A stretch of DNA of 64,000 bases. Source: Pradoshia eiseniae. Lineage in GTDB: Bacteria; Bacillota; Bacilli; Bacillales; Pradoshiaceae. The position numbers were made by a program, and so were the translations under genes. How positions within the stretch are numbered: position 1 is the first letter of the stretch; each line of letters starts with the position of its first letter. This document shows, in pieces, positions 26,461 to 35,814 of this stretch. Location of the stretch: NCBI RefSeq assembly GCF_002946355.1, contig NZ_PKOZ01000001.1, positions 372,001 through 436,000 of the forward strand, in the 5' to 3' direction. The notes under the pieces were generated by a model. It did not search any database, was not told the DNA's origin, and saw only the letters and a program-made list of their open reading frames with translations.

Positions 26461-26507
26461 TAGAAAACGCTTCCATTTTGTGCAAGCGTTTGCCTATAAT
26501 TTATAAT
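26461..26507 (+). promoter_or_regulatory. pullulanase promoter with two catabolite-response elements
   Basis: TAGAAAACGCTTCCA (26461-26475) matches the cre consensus WTGNAANCGNWWNCA at 14 of 15 positions. TGCAAGCGTTTGCC (26481-26494) matches the last 14 positions at 13. Candidate promoter boxes TTGTGC (26478-26483) and TATAAT (26502-26507), 18 bases apart, lie within and just after them. CcpA binding here would repress transcription when good sugars are present, as expected for a starch-degrading enzyme. Confidence 0.72.
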
Positions 26508-26523
26508 TGAGAGGAAGTAAACT

Positions 26524-29085
26524 ATGGTATCGAACAAAAAAAGAATGACGGCTCTGCTGGCAATCATCTGTCTTTTATTTACGGTTTTTCCGCAGATGAG
26601 TATAAAGGCGGAAACGGGGAAAACAGAAGTGACCATCCACTATAAGGAAGCTGCCGGCAATCAGAAAGATTGGAATTTATGGGTATGGGCAGACAATCTG
26701 GATGGACATGTTCAGCCATTTACGGGTGAAGATGAATTTGGCAAGGTAGCACATTTCACTTTAGATGGCACGTATGAACGAGTCGGCTTTATTGTCCGGA
26801 ATGATGCTTGGGACAAGGACGGCGGGGACCGCTGGATTGAACAGATTCATGATGGAAAAACGGAGGTGTGGGTAATGTCAGGAGATGATGAGGTATATTA
26901 TTCAGAACCGAGCAATGAGCCTGCCATAAAGAAGGCCTCTATGGATCATTTTGATGAGATTACAGTGACCACTAATGTTCCAATGGAAACCAAAAATGCT
27001 GCCATTGAGCTAAGCGGGGCTGATATTAAAGAGGTGGTTCCGGCAGACGGGGAAAGCTCCGTGACGAATAAATTTAAAATCAAGACGAAAGGAAAATTGG
27101 ATGTACGCGGCACCTATAAAGTAAAGATTCAAGGATATGGGGAGCAGGCCGTTGAGATAGGAGGCATCGTACGCACAAAAGAGTTTGACCGCCTTTATTA
27201 TTATGATGGCGATGATTTAGGAAACACCTACTCCCGTTACTCGACAAAATTCCGGCTTTGGGCGCCAACAGCCAAAGAGGCAAAGCTTGTCGTATATGAG
27301 CGATGGGATGATCAAACAGGCAAAGAAATACCGATGAAACAAGGAGAGCGGGGCACATGGACAGCTAAGCTTCGCGGAAACCAAGATGGTCTTCTTTACA
27401 CGTACAAAGTCAAAATCGGCGATAAGTGGAATGAGGCAGTCGACCCATATGTTCGCGCGGCCTCTGTCAATGGTTTAAAGGGCGCTGTCATCAATCTCTC
27501 TAAAACCGATCCAAAGGGATGGGCTAAACATAAAAAGCCGAAGCTGAAAAATCCGGAAGACTCCATTATCTATGAGCTGCATGTCCGGGACCTTTCTATT
27601 CAGCCAGAGAGCGATATTGAACAAAAAGGAAAGTTCCTAGGTGTGACAGAGACGGGAACAAAGGGACCCAATGGGCTGCCGACAGGGCTTGACCATATTA
27701 AGTCCCTCGGAGTTACGCATGTTCAATTCCTGCCAATCTATGATTATAAGACAGTAGATGAAACGAAGCTTGACCAACCCCAATACAATTGGGGCTATGA
27801 CCCGCAAAACTTTAATGTGCCGGAAGGCTCTTATTCTACCAATCCATATGATCCTGCGGTAAGGATCAAGGAATTGAAACAGATGGTCCAAACCCTTCAT
27901 GGGGAAGGTCTGCGAGTTGTGATGGATGTTGTTTATAACCATATGTTTGATGCAGTTGAATCAAACTTCCATAAATTAGTTCCGGGCTATTACTATCGCT
28001 ACAATGAGGATGGGACGTTCGCCAATGGGACGGGTGTCGGGAATGATACCGCATCAGAGCGCAAAATGATGAGGAAATTTATCATCGACTCTTCAGCCTA
28101 CTGGGCAAGGGAATATAAGCTCGACGGCTTCCGTTTCGATTTAATGGGCATTCATGATGTCGATACGATGAATCTCGTCCGCAAGGAATTGAAGCGGATT
28201 GACCCGACCTTTATCGTCCATGGCGAAGGATGGGACTTGAACACACCGCTAGCGGCTGACCGAAAAGCAAACCAGAAAAATGCGGAAAAGATGCCGGGCA
28301 TTGCCCACTTCAATGATGATATACGTGACGGCCTCAAGGGAAGTGTTTTCATTGACCAGGACAAGGGCTTCATCAATGGAAAGGCAAACATGGAAGACCG
28401 TATCAAAAAAGGTATCACAGCGGGGCTTGATTACGACAAGAGCCAGGCTACCTACCGTGATCCTGAACAGGTGCTTACCTATGTCGAGGCCCATGATAAT
28501 CATACCCTTTGGGATAAGCTTGAATTGACGAACCCAAATGCGAGCTATGAGGAGAAGAAGCAGAGACACAAGCTTGCTTCCTCAATCATCCTGACCTCAC
28601 AGGGAATCCCATTCCTTCATGCAGGACAGGAATTTATGCGGACGAAATACGGTGACCATAACAGCTATAAATCACCTGATTCTATCAACCAAATGGATTG
28701 GAAGCGAAATGCGGAGTTCGCGCATGAAGTGGACTATATGAGAGGACTAATTGAGCTTCGCAAGCAAAATGCTGCCTTCCGTATGACAACGGCAAGCGAT
28801 ATTAAGGAAAACATCCGTTTCATGGATGCACCGGCCAATATGATCGCCTATACGATTGACCAGAGAGGGAAGAGGAAGCAAGAAGCCCAATTCTTCATTG
28901 CCCATAACGCTAACAATAGTGCAATTGAATTCACTCTTCCTGACAAGGCTACCTGGAAGGTTCTTGTTGACGGGGAACATGCTTCAGCGAAGCCTCTCTA
29001 CACAATTAAAGGAAATCAATTGGTTGTACCAGCCCTTAGTACGGTCGTCCTTCAAAGAGAGACCAGCATGAAGAAGCGAAGATAG
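26524..29085 (+). CDS. pulA: secreted type I pullulanase (GH13)
   Basis: An 853-residue protein with a signal peptide (residues 1 to about 28). A starch-binding CBM41-like module follows (NLWVWADNLDG...GFIVRND, ~37-100), then a CBM48 module (STKFRLWAPTAKEAKLVVYE, ~240-320) and a GH13 barrel. Seen: the type I pullulanase motif YNWGYDP at 421-427, DVVYNH near 475, DGFRFDLMG with nucleophile Asp539, GEGWD with acid Glu568 and EAHDNH with Asp658. It hydrolyses alpha-1,6 links in pullulan and branched starch outside the cell. SD GAGAGGAAG precedes the ATG. It is monocistronic, under two cre sites. Confidence 0.93.
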   Translation: MVSNKKRMTALLAIICLLFTVFPQMSIKAETGKTEVTIHYKEAAGNQKDWNLWVWADNLDGHVQPFTGEDEFGKVAHFTLDGTYERVGFIVRNDAWDKDGGDRWIEQIHDGKTEVWVMSGDDEVYYSEPSNEPAIKKASMDHFDEITVTTNVPMETKNAAIELSGADIKEVVPADGESSVTNKFKIKTKGKLDVRGTYKVKIQGYGEQAVEIGGIVRTKEFDRLYYYDGDDLGNTYSRYSTKFRLWAPTAKEAKLVVYERWDDQTGKEIPMKQGERGTWTAKLRGNQDGLLYTYKVKIGDKWNEAVDPYVRAASVNGLKGAVINLSKTDPKGWAKHKKPKLKNPEDSIIYELHVRDLSIQPESDIEQKGKFLGVTETGTKGPNGLPTGLDHIKSLGVTHVQFLPIYDYKTVDETKLDQPQYNWGYDPQNFNVPEGSYSTNPYDPAVRIKELKQMVQTLHGEGLRVVMDVVYNHMFDAVESNFHKLVPGYYYRYNEDGTFANGTGVGNDTASERKMMRKFIIDSSAYWAREYKLDGFRFDLMGIHDVDTMNLVRKELKRIDPTFIVHGEGWDLNTPLAADRKANQKNAEKMPGIAHFNDDIRDGLKGSVFIDQDKGFINGKANMEDRIKKGITAGLDYDKSQATYRDPEQVLTYVEAHDNHTLWDKLELTNPNASYEEKKQRHKLASSIILTSQGIPFLHAGQEFMRTKYGDHNSYKSPDSINQMDWKRNAEFAHEVDYMRGLIELRKQNAAFRMTTASDIKENIRFMDAPANMIAYTIDQRGKRKQEAQFFIAHNANNSAIEFTLPDKATWKVLVDGEHASAKPLYTIKGNQLVVPALSTVVLQRETSMKKRR

Positions 29086-29096
29086 TGAGATAAGCG

Positions 29097-29124
29097 AAAG
29101 GCACGGGATTTCCGTGCCTTTTTT
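29097..29124 (+). terminator. intrinsic terminator of pulA
   Basis: AAAGGCACGG and CCGTGCCTTT pair perfectly (10 bp) around a 5-base loop and run into six T residues. Confidence 0.92.
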
Positions 29125-29862
29125 GCTGTCAAAAAGATTTGTGCTCATTTAGGGGATAAATGCTCTTGGCAGTTATCTAGTTTAGAAGGTTTTCGACAGC
29201 AATAATCCTTTTCGACAAGACTCTATACTTTTACTCATGCTTGGGATTCTACTATTATCTTCATAGTGATGAGCCTGATAGTGAAATATTCCCTGGTCGC
29301 ATAGCCTTTGCATCAAATTCCAGAAAGATGAGTTATCAAGGATTACGCCATTCTGGAATGAATCACGTAGATTATCGTGCAAAAGGAAAATAGATTTTTT
29401 TCGACAATACGACAATTCATTGTAAGAAAATATAACAAGAAACGACTATTTATGAATAAGTCTCTTACGATTTATAGGTATTTAGCCCTTTTTTTAAGGA
29501 AAAAGTTTCCGAAAGATTCTGAATACGATATAATTAACAATCATATCCGATAACATATGTTATTTTTCTTAACATATGCGAGGCGGATAATCACCACATT
29601 CAAAAGGGAGTCTTTCTTCCTTTTCTTCTATGTATCTTTTTAACAGAATGTTTCTATGAAGACCAATTCCAGTTTCTCATTTTCGTATTTGGACAGGCTG
29701 AAAAGAAACACCCTCTCTTATCAAAAAATCGTACAAATCAACAGCATTCACGTTTTTCTACCCAAAACAAAAAGTGTCATAATGTAAGGAATTTTGTTCG
29801 GAACATCTATGCCCGGCTTTATTTTGCATTGCCATTTTTAAAGTAAAAGAGGAGGTTTTTGC
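29125..29862. other. long intergenic region with three Spo0A-box-like heptamers
   Basis: About 740 bases with no convincing gene; a 77-codon minus-strand frame has only a TTG start and no SD. TTCGACA, the complement of the Spo0A box TGTCGAA, occurs at 29192-29198, 29211-29217 and 29400-29406 on the same strand. A palindrome pair lies at 29550-29578. The promoter of the pyrimidine operon must be near its end; CATAAT close to 29780 is a candidate -10 without a good -35. Confidence 0.45.
29550..29578. promoter_or_regulatory. palindrome pair upstream of the pyrimidine catabolic operon
   Basis: ATAACATATGTTAT (29550-29563) is a perfect 14-bp palindrome. Six bases on, TTAACATATG (29569-29578) repeats the AACATATG half. 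Two helical-turn-spaced copies suggest a dimeric regulator. The site is about 285 bases before preT, so the link to that operon is only positional. Confidence 0.45.
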
Positions 29863-31218
29863 ATGAGTAAACCTGAGAAGGATATTCTCGATAATTTCAA
29901 AGAAGTTTATCAGGGGCTGTCGCATCAGGAAGCGGCTGAGGAATCAGCCCGATGCTTGTATTGCTATGATGCCCCTTGCATTCAAGCTTGCCCGACAAGT
30001 ATTAACGTTCCTTCCTTCATCAAGAAAATCTCATCTAATAACTTAAGAGGTGCAGCGAAGACGATCATGACGGCCAATCCAATGGGGGCGAGCTGTGCCC
30101 GAGTATGCCCGACAGAAGAGCTTTGTGAGGGAGCATGTGTGCTGAATCACTCAACCAAACCAATCATGATTGGGAATCTCCAGCGCTATGCGACTGATTG
30201 GGCCATGCAGAATGAGCAGCTGCTCTTTACGGCTGGGGAGCCGAACGGCAAATCAGTTGCCATCATTGGAGGCGGACCAGCTGGTTTGTCAGCAGCTCGC
30301 GAGCTGTCCTTGCTCGGCTATCGGGTTGTTGTGTTTGAGGCAGAGGAGAAGGCAGGCGGCTTAAATACATATGGAATCGTGTCATTCAGGCTTCCGCAAG
30401 CGGTGTCGTTTTGGGAAGTGGATCAGGTTAAGGGTCTTGGTGTGGAGATCCGCACAAACACAAGAGTAGGTGTGGATGTGAAAGCGGAAGAAATCCTTGA
30501 TACTTACGATTACACCCTGCTTGCTGCCGGAATGTCTAGCGTTCCGAATCTGGGTATTACAGGAGAGGAGCTTGAAGGGGTCCATGATGCGATTGAGTTC
30601 GTGAAGGAGACGAAGCAATCTCTCGACCATTTAAATTTAAGAGGGAAGAAGGCAGTCGTCATCGGCGCGGGAAATACCGCTATTGATGCGGCGACGTGTT
30701 CAGTCCGGCTTGGGGCAGATAATGTGAAGATTCTCTACAGACGAACGAAGGAAGAAATGACGGCGTATGAGTTTGAATATGAATTTGCCAAGCAGGATGG
30801 AGTTGAATTCAGATGGCTGACCGCACCTGTCCGTATCCTCGCAAATGAGGAGGGAAAGGTGAGCGGTGTGGAATGTATTCGCATGGAGCTTGGTCAGCCG
30901 GGGGAAGACGGCCGCCAGCGGCCAATACCTGTACAGGGGTCAAATTTCGTCATCGAGACGGACCTCGTGATCAAAGCAATAGGACAGTCAAGACATATTA
31001 ACCTAATTGAGCAATTTGATGTGAAGCATGAGGATGGTGTAGCCATTATCGACCCGCTAACCTACAGGACATCTAATGAAAAGGTTTCAGCCTGCGGGGA
31101 TTGCATATTCGGCAAAGGGCAAGGAGAAGCGATGGTCGTATCCGCCGCCCAGCAAGGGAAAGAGGCAGCTTATGCCATTCATAAGCTCTTATCACCGGCA
31201 AGAAGTGTTACTGCATAG
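29863..31218 (+). CDS. preT: NAD(P)-dependent dihydropyrimidine dehydrogenase subunit PreT
   Basis: A 451-residue protein. An N-terminal iron-sulfur module holds CLYCYDAPCIQACP (residues ~31-44) and CARVCPTEELCEGAC (~77-91) for two [4Fe-4S] clusters. A flavin/NAD(P)H module follows with GGGPAGLSAA near 134 (FAD) and GAGNTAIDAA near 268 (nucleotide). This is the plan of the small subunit of bacterial dihydropyrimidine dehydrogenase. It passes electrons to PreA, encoded 61 bases downstream. It opens the eight-gene pyrimidine catabolic run, with SD AGAGGAGG before the ATG. Confidence 0.9.
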   Translation: MSKPEKDILDNFKEVYQGLSHQEAAEESARCLYCYDAPCIQACPTSINVPSFIKKISSNNLRGAAKTIMTANPMGASCARVCPTEELCEGACVLNHSTKPIMIGNLQRYATDWAMQNEQLLFTAGEPNGKSVAIIGGGPAGLSAARELSLLGYRVVVFEAEEKAGGLNTYGIVSFRLPQAVSFWEVDQVKGLGVEIRTNTRVGVDVKAEEILDTYDYTLLAAGMSSVPNLGITGEELEGVHDAIEFVKETKQSLDHLNLRGKKAVVIGAGNTAIDAATCSVRLGADNVKILYRRTKEEMTAYEFEYEFAKQDGVEFRWLTAPVRILANEEGKVSGVECIRMELGQPGEDGRQRPIPVQGSNFVIETDLVIKAIGQSRHINLIEQFDVKHEDGVAIIDPLTYRTSNEKVSACGDCIFGKGQGEAMVVSAAQQGKEAAYAIHKLLSPARSVTA

Positions 31219-31279
31219 CCGCTTGCTTGTCTTTTGAGGGGGACAGGTATTCGGCAAAACAAAAGGGGAGGTTTATATA

Positions 31280-32566
31280 ATGGCAGATTTGAAGATTAAT
31301 TTGGCAGGCATACAATCACCTAATCCGTTCTGGCTGGCATCTGCGCCGCCGACTAATTCCGGCTACCAGGTTCAAAGAGCATTTGAAGCAGGCTGGGGAG
31401 GCGCAGTCTGGAAGACACTTGGAGACCCAATCCTTAATGTTTCCTCGCGCTTTGCCGCTGTCAGTTTCAATGGGCAGCGTGTTGCGGGGTTTAACAATAT
31501 TGAATTGATTACAGACCGTCCGCTTGATGTGAACTTGAAGGAAATTTATGAAACGAAGAAACGCTTCCCGGACCATGCCATCATCGCCTCGCTCATGGTA
31601 GAGCCGAAGCAGGAGAAATGGCATGAAATCGTAAAGCGTGTAGAAGCTGTTGGGGTTGATGGACTGGAATTGAATTTTGGCTGTCCTCATGGCATGGCTG
31701 AAAGAGGGATGGGCGCAGCCTCCGGACAGGTCCCTGAACTGGTCGAACGCCAGACCTATTGGGTCAAGGAAGCAGCAACGACGCCAGTCATTGTGAAGTT
31801 AACTCCGAATATCACTGATATTACCGCCACTGCTGAGGCAGCTGTGCATGGCGGGGCAGATGCCATCAGCCTCATCAATACGATCAACAGCCTTGCTGGC
31901 GTAGATATTGATACATGGAATACAGTTCCGCATGTCGGCGGCAAAGGTGCGCATGGCGGATATTGCGGTCCGGCAGTAAAGCCAATAGCGCTCCATATGG
32001 TTGGCGAATGTGCACGGAACCCGCATATTAATGTGCCAATCTCCGGTATAGGCGGCATCTCCAATTGGCAAAACACGGTTGAATTTATGTTGATGGGTGC
32101 AACTGGGGTGCAAATATGCACAGCGGCCATGCACCATGGGTTCAGCATTGTCGAGGACATGATTGAAGGGCTCTCCAATTACCTGGATGACAGGGGAATC
32201 AGCTCGGTCATGGAGCTTGTCGGAAAGTCTGTTGAGAAGTATTCAGATTGGGGAGAACTCGATCTTAATTACAAAGTCGTCGCCCGCATCAATCAGGATA
32301 CATGCATCCATTGCAATAAATGTCATATTGCCTGTGAGGATACATCCCATCAATGCATCGATTTGTTGAAGGACGAGAAGGGTGCGAGCTATGTCAAGGT
32401 AAGGGAAGAGGATTGCGTGGGCTGTAATCTCTGCTCCATCGTCTGTCCGGTGGATGATGCCATCGATATGATCGAATTGCCGTCCGGGCTTCCGCCGATG
32501 ACATGGAATGAACGTCAGGCAGCAGTGAATCTTAGTGCCATACAGCCAGATGTAATTGGAAAGTAA
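31280..32566 (+). CDS. preA: NAD-dependent dihydropyrimidine dehydrogenase subunit PreA
   Basis: A 428-residue protein with an FMN-binding dihydroorotate-dehydrogenase-like barrel (residues ~1-320). It shows LASAPPTNSG, WGGAVWKT, LNFGCPHGM (active-site loop) and ISGIGGISNW. A C-terminal ferredoxin module has CIHCNKCHIAC (~341-351) and CVGCNLCSIVCP (~377-388), binding two [4Fe-4S] clusters. It reduces uracil and thymine to the 5,6-dihydro bases with electrons from PreT. SD AGGGGAGG precedes the ATG. Confidence 0.92.
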   Translation: MADLKINLAGIQSPNPFWLASAPPTNSGYQVQRAFEAGWGGAVWKTLGDPILNVSSRFAAVSFNGQRVAGFNNIELITDRPLDVNLKEIYETKKRFPDHAIIASLMVEPKQEKWHEIVKRVEAVGVDGLELNFGCPHGMAERGMGAASGQVPELVERQTYWVKEAATTPVIVKLTPNITDITATAEAAVHGGADAISLINTINSLAGVDIDTWNTVPHVGGKGAHGGYCGPAVKPIALHMVGECARNPHINVPISGIGGISNWQNTVEFMLMGATGVQICTAAMHHGFSIVEDMIEGLSNYLDDRGISSVMELVGKSVEKYSDWGELDLNYKVVARINQDTCIHCNKCHIACEDTSHQCIDLLKDEKGASYVKVREEDCVGCNLCSIVCPVDDAIDMIELPSGLPPMTWNERQAAVNLSAIQPDVIGK

Positions 32567-32601
32567 TTATCAAATAGAGATAAAACAATGGAGGGAATCG
32601 T

Positions 32602-34020
32602 ATGAAAAAAATCATCAAAAATGGAACAATCGTAACGGCTACGGATACCTACAAGGCAGATATCGAAATCAATGACGGAGTAATCACCCAGATTGGAAGC
32701 GGGTTTTACAGCCAAGAGGCAGAAGTCATAGATGCAGAAGGATGCTATGTCTTCCCGGGCGGTATTGATCCACATACCCATTTGGACATGCCGTTTGGAG
32801 GCACCGTGACAAAAGATGATTATGAAACAGGAACCAGGGCTGCGGCTTTCGGGGGAACAACGACGATTATTGATTTCTGCCTGACGAGCAAAGGAGTTCC
32901 CTTGAAGGATGCCGTACAGACCTGGCATAACAAGGCGAAGGACAAGGCGGTCATCGATTACGGCTTTCATCTGCAAATCGTTGAAATGACAGAAAGCGTG
33001 CTGAAGGAGCTGCCGGTCATATCGAAGGAGGAAGGAATTACTTCTTTTAAAGTCTTCATGGCCTATAAAAACCAATTCCAGGCAGATGATGAGACATTGT
33101 TCAAGACGCTAATTACAGCGAAGGAGCTGGGGGCTCTTGTTATGGTCCATGCAGAAAATGGCGATGTTATTGATTATTTGGTGAAAAAGGCGCTAGAGGA
33201 AGGGAATACGGAGCCAATCTTCCATGCCCTGACAAGGCCGCCTGAAGCAGAAGGTGAGGCGACAGGGAGAGCGGCAACATTGACGGGCTTGGCCGATTCA
33301 CAGCTGTATGTGGTCCATGTTTCCTGTGAAGACGCAGCGAAGAGGATTGCTGAGGCTCGCTCGAAGGGAATCGATATTTGGGGCGAGACATGCCCGCAAT
33401 ACTTGGTTCTCGATCAATCATATTTAGAAAAGCCGAACTTTGAAGGGGCAAAATATGTCTGGTCACCGCCGCTTCGAGAGAAATGGAACCAGGAAAGCCT
33501 CTGGAATGCGCTCAAGTCCGGTCAGCTGCAAACGATTGGCTCTGATCAATGCTCCTTTGACTTTAACGGACAAAAGGACCTTGGCAAGGATGATTTCTCG
33601 AAAATCCCGAATGGAGGGCCGCTTATCGAGGATCGCGTGAGCATTCTCTACTCGGAGGGAGTCGATAAAGGAAGAATCAGCCTTAATCAATTCGTCGACC
33701 TCGTCTCCACAAAGGCAGCGAAGCTATTTGGACTCTATCCGAAGAAAGGCACCATCGCTGTTGGAGCAGATGCCGATATTGTCTTGTTTGACCCAAATGT
33801 AGAAAGGGTGCTTTCCGCGAAAACCCACCATATGGCGGTTGACTACAATCCATTTGAAGGAATGAAGGTAAAAGGGGAGCCGGTCACCGTGCTGTCACGC
33901 GGGGATTACGTCATCAAGGATAAGGAATTTGTCGCAGAGCCCGGCAGAGGCCAGTACATCAAGCGGGCGAACTATAACGAAGCGCTTATTAAGAAGGAGG
34001 ACGCTGTTCCCTCAAAATAA
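32602..34020 (+). CDS. hydA: dihydropyrimidinase (D-hydantoinase)
   Basis: A 472-residue cyclic amidohydrolase. Zinc ligands seen: His58 and His60 in DPHTHLD, the carboxylated Lys150 in SFKVFMAYK, and His183 in VHAENG. A later His lies in VVHVSCED (~239) and the catalytic Asp in GSDQCSF (~314). It opens dihydrouracil and dihydrothymine to N-carbamoyl-beta-amino acids in the cytoplasm. Length and motifs fit bacterial D-hydantoinases, and its place after preTA fixes the physiological role. It is 35 bases from preA, with SD GGAGG. Confidence 0.93.
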   Translation: MKKIIKNGTIVTATDTYKADIEINDGVITQIGSGFYSQEAEVIDAEGCYVFPGGIDPHTHLDMPFGGTVTKDDYETGTRAAAFGGTTTIIDFCLTSKGVPLKDAVQTWHNKAKDKAVIDYGFHLQIVEMTESVLKELPVISKEEGITSFKVFMAYKNQFQADDETLFKTLITAKELGALVMVHAENGDVIDYLVKKALEEGNTEPIFHALTRPPEAEGEATGRAATLTGLADSQLYVVHVSCEDAAKRIAEARSKGIDIWGETCPQYLVLDQSYLEKPNFEGAKYVWSPPLREKWNQESLWNALKSGQLQTIGSDQCSFDFNGQKDLGKDDFSKIPNGGPLIEDRVSILYSEGVDKGRISLNQFVDLVSTKAAKLFGLYPKKGTIAVGADADIVLFDPNVERVLSAKTHHMAVDYNPFEGMKVKGEPVTVLSRGDYVIKDKEFVAEPGRGQYIKRANYNEALIKKEDAVPSK

Positions 34021-34046
34021 AAAATGAATAAAGGATGGGTGTCTTA

Positions 34047-35516
34047 ATGGAAAAGAAGCCAAATTATTTGAAGTCTCCAGATTTATTACCTATTAGTTAT
34101 GAGAATCGAAAGATCGGGCCATTTGGCTTTGCGGTCATCTGGGTCGGGATGGCGATTGTGCTTGCCGCGTTTGCGATTGGCGGAGGAGGTATTATCCAGC
34201 TGCCGCTTGGAACAGTTATTCTGGCAACCGTTATCGGGTCTGTCGCCATTGGGATTTTAATGACAATCATTGGGGATATTGGCGTGGAACATGGACTGTC
34301 TTTTCCGGTTTATATGAGAGCACCCTTTGGAACTATCGGAACGCATATTCCATCCATTGTCCGAGGAGTTACGGCATCATGCTGGTTCGGCATCAACACC
34401 TATTTTGGGTCAACAGCCATTAATGCGGTGCTGAACCTCTTGTTCGGCTTTGATAACTGGATTCTATGCTTCCTGTTATTTACGGCATTTCAATTGATCA
34501 ATACAGCAATGGGAATCAAGTCTATCGAACGCTTCGCAGACCTTGCTGCTCCGATTATCATCCTGATATCCTGCTGGATGTACATCACCCTCGCTGATAA
34601 GGCTGGGGCGGAGGGAAAAGACATCTGGTCATGGGTGGAAAGTCCGGCTGCAGGAGGATCTGCCTTCACGGCGTTCATGATTGTTGTCATGGCCAATATG
34701 GGCTTTTGGGCAACCCTTGCTGCAGATATGCCTTCATTGTCCAGATTCTTCAAGGCTCCCAGGCATGAGAGGAATTGGTTCAAGCGCAATAAGACACAGC
34801 TTCTAGGGAGCATTGTGGTTATGCCGATTTTTAATACGCTCATGATTGTTATCGGAGCGGTTTCTTACATGGCTGTCGGAACGTCTGACCCGATTGTGGC
34901 CTTGCAGGAATCGGCCAGTGGAATTGTCTTGGGCATTCTACTGCTGATGATTGTTCTCGCGCAATGGTCGACCAACACATCTGCTAACGTCATTCCGGCT
35001 GCCACGATATTCTCCAATGTCGGCGGACCGAAAGTCCCGTTTTGGGTCGGGGTAATAATTGCCGGCATCATTGGAATTGTGGCCCAGCCCTGGAGCTTGT
35101 TTGATGTCCTGAATTCTGCCCTTCTCATCATTGGAGGCATCCTGACGGCGATTGTCGGTATTTTATTTGCTGATTATTATTTACTCCGCAAAAGGCGTGT
35201 CCATGTAACAGATCTCTATGAATTAGAAGGCCAATTTAAATATTGGAAAGGGATTAATTTAGCAGGGTTCATTGCTTGGATTGTCGGCGGGGCAATCGCG
35301 AATATACTTTCAGCTTATTCTTCCCTTGTCGGATTCGCATGCGGAGCGTTCCTCTATTATGTGCTCGCGAAATATTGGTGGTTTAAAATGTATCCGCAAG
35401 CAGAAATTGAAGACCCGAGTGATGAGAAATATCTTGGAATTACAGCTGGAAGGGATTGGGAAATCAGTGAGGGAGAGCTCGTACCAACCCCTGAGGCGAA
35501 AGCAATATCTGAGTAA
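34047..35516 (+). CDS. NCS1-family nucleobase/hydantoin/allantoin permease
   Basis: A 489-residue membrane protein with about 12 hydrophobic spans. The start is ATG 34047, with AAAGGATGGG upstream; ATG 34035 overlaps that SD. Seen: the N-terminal NCS1 motif around RKIGPFGFAVIWVGMAI, FPVYMRAPFGTIG, SCWFGINTYFGS and WSTNTSANVIPAA. These are typical of the cytosine/uracil/allantoin/hydantoin cation symporters. Being inside the operon between dihydropyrimidinase and ureidopropionase, it most likely imports uracil or dihydropyrimidines. Substrate choice within NCS1 cannot be read from sequence alone. Confidence 0.87.
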   Translation: MEKKPNYLKSPDLLPISYENRKIGPFGFAVIWVGMAIVLAAFAIGGGGIIQLPLGTVILATVIGSVAIGILMTIIGDIGVEHGLSFPVYMRAPFGTIGTHIPSIVRGVTASCWFGINTYFGSTAINAVLNLLFGFDNWILCFLLFTAFQLINTAMGIKSIERFADLAAPIIILISCWMYITLADKAGAEGKDIWSWVESPAAGGSAFTAFMIVVMANMGFWATLAADMPSLSRFFKAPRHERNWFKRNKTQLLGSIVVMPIFNTLMIVIGAVSYMAVGTSDPIVALQESASGIVLGILLLMIVLAQWSTNTSANVIPAATIFSNVGGPKVPFWVGVIIAGIIGIVAQPWSLFDVLNSALLIIGGILTAIVGILFADYYLLRKRRVHVTDLYELEGQFKYWKGINLAGFIAWIVGGAIANILSAYSSLVGFACGAFLYYVLAKYWWFKMYPQAEIEDPSDEKYLGITAGRDWEISEGELVPTPEAKAISE

Positions 35517-35536
35517 AAGAGACAGGAGGCAGCAAT

Positions 35537-35779
35537 ATGTCAGATTACGCACAGTATGTGGATGAACGTAAGCAAATTAATTCGTTCCTTGCACAAGGAT
35601 TCACGATTCAGCGTGTGGTCGAGAACTTGGACGGGGCATATGTGGAATTCACTAAAGGAGAGGATGATGGAGCAGCGTATGAAAAGCATATTCTTCACAT
35701 CACCAATCCGGATGCCAGAAAGTATTTCTCGGTCAAATTGATTGAGAGCCAGGCGCAAAGCAAAACTTTACAGAAATAA
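35537..35779 (+). CDS. uncharacterised 80-residue protein in the pyrimidine operon
   Basis: The ATG follows GACAGGAGGCAGCAAT, a strong SD, and the gene is 20 bases from the permease and 35 from the amidohydrolase. The product begins MSDYAQYVDERKQINSFLAQG and includes AYVEFTKGEDDGAAYEKHILHI. It is a soluble, mixed alpha/beta small protein without Cys motif, signal or membrane span. Tight packing inside a metabolic operon suggests an accessory role, for example with the transporter or carbamoylase. I do not recognise the family. Confidence 0.7.
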   Translation: MSDYAQYVDERKQINSFLAQGFTIQRVVENLDGAYVEFTKGEDDGAAYEKHILHITNPDARKYFSVKLIESQAQSKTLQK

Positions 35780-35814
35780 TGCCTTTATCATAATCGATAG
35801 GAGCGTGACCTAGA

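Noticed and set aside
29182-29415. 77-codon minus-strand frame in the long pulA-preT gap
   Set aside because: It has only a TTG start and no SD, its composition is unlike neighbouring proteins, and no motif is visible. Treated as chance.
29815-29845. Possible sigma-54 promoter (GG...TTGC) before preT
   Set aside because: The spacing between the GG and GC elements is one base short of the strict requirement, and no enhancer-binding regulator is nearby.
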